Assembly (NCBI RefSeq): GCF_004366075.1 | Contig: NZ_SODU01000003.1 | Coordinates: forward strand, 186,001-250,000 | Direction of reading: 5' to 3' | Length of the DNA: 64,000 nucleotides | From: Kribbella pratensis | GTDB lineage: Bacteria; Actinomycetota; Actinomycetes; Propionibacteriales; Kribbellaceae | In this document: positions 62,265 through 64,000 of the stretch, one piece after another | Numbering within the stretch: position 1 is the stretch's first letter | Layout: the number at the start of each line of letters is the position of its first letter | The notes under the pieces: model-generated | Told to the model about the DNA's origin: nothing | Databases searched by the model: none | What the model saw: the letters and a program-made list of their open reading frames with translations, nothing else | Program-made: the position numbers and the translations under genes

Positions 62265-64000
62265 GTGAACCATCCGAACCTGCGTCGGCGCGCCGCACTG
62301 CTTGCAGGGGCCGCGCTGATCACCACCGCCTTGGTGGCTCCACCGGGCTCCGCTGCACCAGGCACCGATGCGCCGTCCAGCAGCCGTTTCACCTTCGCGC
62401 CTGGGCGGTACGTCGTAACACTGGCCGACAAGCCGCTCGCGACGTACCAGGGTGGCGTGACCGGACTCAAGGCCACCAAGCCGGCAGCTGGTCGCAAGGT
62501 CGAGGTCAACAGCACGAGCGGGAAGGCGTACCGCGCCTATCTGACCGGCAAGCACGCAGAGGTTGCTGCGAAGGTCGGAGCACACGTCGACCAGGACTAC
62601 TCGACCACACTGAACGGTTTCGCCGCTTCGCTGACCTCGAAGGAGGTCAACGAGCTCACCAAGACACCTGGTGTGATCGCCGTCGTACCGGACCAGCTGC
62701 ACGTCGCCCTGGACGACCGCAACCCGACCGACTTCCTGAAGCTGTCCGGCCAGACCGGCGTATGGAACAAGCTCGGCGGTACGGCGACCGCGGGTCAGGG
62801 TGTCGTCGTAGGTGTGGTCGACACGGGCATCTGGCCCGAGAGCGCGTCGCTGGCCGGCCCCAAGCTCGGTACCGAGCCGCCGACGGCTGCGGACCCGTAC
62901 CGTCCTTACCTCTCTGGCTCGACGACTCTGATGCACAAGGCCGACGGCAGCACGTTCACCGGCAGCTGCGAGGCCGGCCAGGACTTCACCGCCGACCTGT
63001 GCAACACCAAGCTCATCAGTGCGAAGTACTTCGGTGACGGGTGGCTCAGCCTGGTCCCGCCGGAGCGCCGTGCCGACTACGAGTCGCCGCGCGACGGTGA
63101 GGGCCACGGGACGCACACCGCTACCACCGCGGCAGGTCGTGCGGACGTGGACGTCGTACTGGGCGGCCGCGATCTCGGTACGGTCACTGGTGTCGCACCG
63201 GCCGCCAAGATCGCTGTTTACAAGGCACTCTGGTCCGGCAAGACGACCCAGGACTCAGGTGGATTCACGTCCGACATCGTCGCTGCAATCGACCAGGCCG
63301 TCGCGGACGGCGTCGACGTCATCAACTACTCGGTCGGCTCGACCTTCGAGTCCCCGGCCACGGACCCGATCCAGCTGGCGTTCCTGTCCGCTGCGTCGGC
63401 TGGTGTCTTCGTCTCCGCAGCCGGTGGCAACTCCGGCCCGGACGCGTCGACGCTCGACAACACCTCCCCCTGGGTGACCACGGTTGGAGCGACCACCGTC
63501 GCGCCGTGGAACGGGACAGTCGTGCTGGGCAACGGCCAGAAGTACTCCGGTGTGAGCACGACGGTCACGTCGCCGACGGGCAGCAAGCCGCTCGTCAACG
63601 GAGCTGCGGTCAAGAAGGACGGCGTGAGCGACGAAGACGCACTCATCTGTCTCGCGAACACTCTCGACCCGGCCAAGACGGCCGGAAAGATCGTCGCCTG
63701 CGACCGCGGTATCAGTGCGCGGGTCGACAAGTCCGCCGAGGTCCAGCGCGCCGGCGGCGTCGGAATGGTGCTGCTGAACCTCTTCGACCAGGACGTGGTC
63801 GGCGACTCCCACGTCGTACCCACTGTGCACCTGAACGCCCCGGGCTCGCTGTCGGTGAAGTCCTACGCGATGCAGGCAGACGCGACCGCTGAACTGGTAC
63901 CGGGCAACCAGACGAGCACTACTACGCCGTACCCGCAGATGGCCGACTTCTCGTCGCGTGGACCGTCTCTGGCAAGCAACGGCAACCTGTTGAAGCCTGA
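62265..64000 (+). CDS. Subtilisin-like (S8) secreted serine protease, 5' part
   Basis: At least 578 aa; it runs off the right edge. Start GTG 62265 has GGAGG 7 nt upstream. A signal peptide (1-33) is followed by an I9-type propeptide (45-145, GRYVVTLADKPLATY) and the peptidase domain with catalytic Asp in VGVVDTGIWPES and His in GEGHGTHTATTAAG. A PA (protease-associated) insertion (about 440-530) and SSRGPS follow. The catalytic Ser (GTSMA) must lie beyond the window. It is an extracellular, plant-cucumisin-like subtilase. Confidence 0.93.
   Translation, partial: MNHPNLRRRAALLAGAALITTALVAPPGSAAPGTDAPSSSRFTFAPGRYVVTLADKPLATYQGGVTGLKATKPAAGRKVEVNSTSGKAYRAYLTGKHAEVAAKVGAHVDQDYSTTLNGFAASLTSKEVNELTKTPGVIAVVPDQLHVALDDRNPTDFLKLSGQTGVWNKLGGTATAGQGVVVGVVDTGIWPESASLAGPKLGTEPPTAADPYRPYLSGSTTLMHKADGSTFTGSCEAGQDFTADLCNTKLISAKYFGDGWLSLVPPERRADYESPRDGEGHGTHTATTAAGRADVDVVLGGRDLGTVTGVAPAAKIAVYKALWSGKTTQDSGGFTSDIVAAIDQAVADGVDVINYSVGSTFESPATDPIQLAFLSAASAGVFVSAAGGNSGPDASTLDNTSPWVTTVGATTVAPWNGTVVLGNGQKYSGVSTTVTSPTGSKPLVNGAAVKKDGVSDEDALICLANTLDPAKTAGKIVACDRGISARVDKSAEVQRAGGVGMVLLNLFDQDVVGDSHVVPTVHLNAPGSLSVKSYAMQADATAELVPGNQTSTTTPYPQMADFSSRGPSLASNGNLLKP

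Overview
The window is about 70% G+C, with coding biased toward G/C in third positions, many GTG starts, 4-bp ATGA/GTGA gene overlaps and several genes with almost no leader. Together with the content (many secreted glycoside hydrolases, CUT1 and Opp-type sugar importers, LuxR/TetR/LacI/ROK/GntR/MerR regulators, an ANTAR protein) this points to a free-living soil actinobacterium. Protein resemblance suggests Kribbella or another Nocardioidaceae member, but that is recall and not a search. I see no rRNA, tRNA, insertion sequence, phage gene or CRISPR array.

Layout. 1-9.8 kb: end of a YciI-like gene, an M16 peptidase pair, a CBS protein divergent from a secreted thrombospondin-3/PxKF protein (with a DosR-like palindrome between them), a NarL-type two-component pair, a GyrI-like protein, an MFS exporter and a coupled unknown gene. 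9.9-13.2 kb: a CUT1 sugar importer operon behind a LacI-type palindrome, closed by a strong terminator. 13.4-18.4 kb: a membrane permease and a TetR regulator share two matching operators; a MacB-type ATPase and FtsX permease follow. 18.5-25 kb: small metabolic and regulatory genes (phosphotransferase, flavin reductase, DedA, NagB, SDR/TetR, ABM-like, VOC/MerR).

25-42.6 kb is a polysaccharide block that looks suited to fungal cell walls: secreted GH18, GH30 and GH16, all carrying near-identical ricin-type lectin modules; a ROK and a LacI regulator; an Opp-type importer (binding protein, two permeases, two ATPases) ending in a GH1 beta-glucosidase; an ANTAR regulator; and a cytoplasmic GH20. 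One 21-bp operator-like sequence (19/21 identical) lies before both the GH16 gene and the importer, tying secretion to uptake under the local LacI protein.

42.6-55.4 kb is an alpha-galactoside/galactose block: a minus-strand operon (binding protein, two permeases, GH36, secreted GH27) divergent from a plus-strand set (SDR, GntR, D-galactonate dehydratase, mutarotase-like protein, KDPGal aldolase, KDGal kinase) that matches the De Ley-Doudoroff route. The GH36 gene is broken near its 3' end by what appears to be a 67-bp insertion.

55.6-64 kb: a reductase/SRPBCC/ArsR operon, a PPOX flavoprotein, a cyclic-nucleotide-type sensor kinase coupled to an unusual receiver/glutaredoxin-like/TrxR-like fusion lacking the usual redox cysteines, a methyltransferase, and a subtilase running off the right edge. 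Several operon ends carry long perfect hairpins or short tandem repeat arrays.
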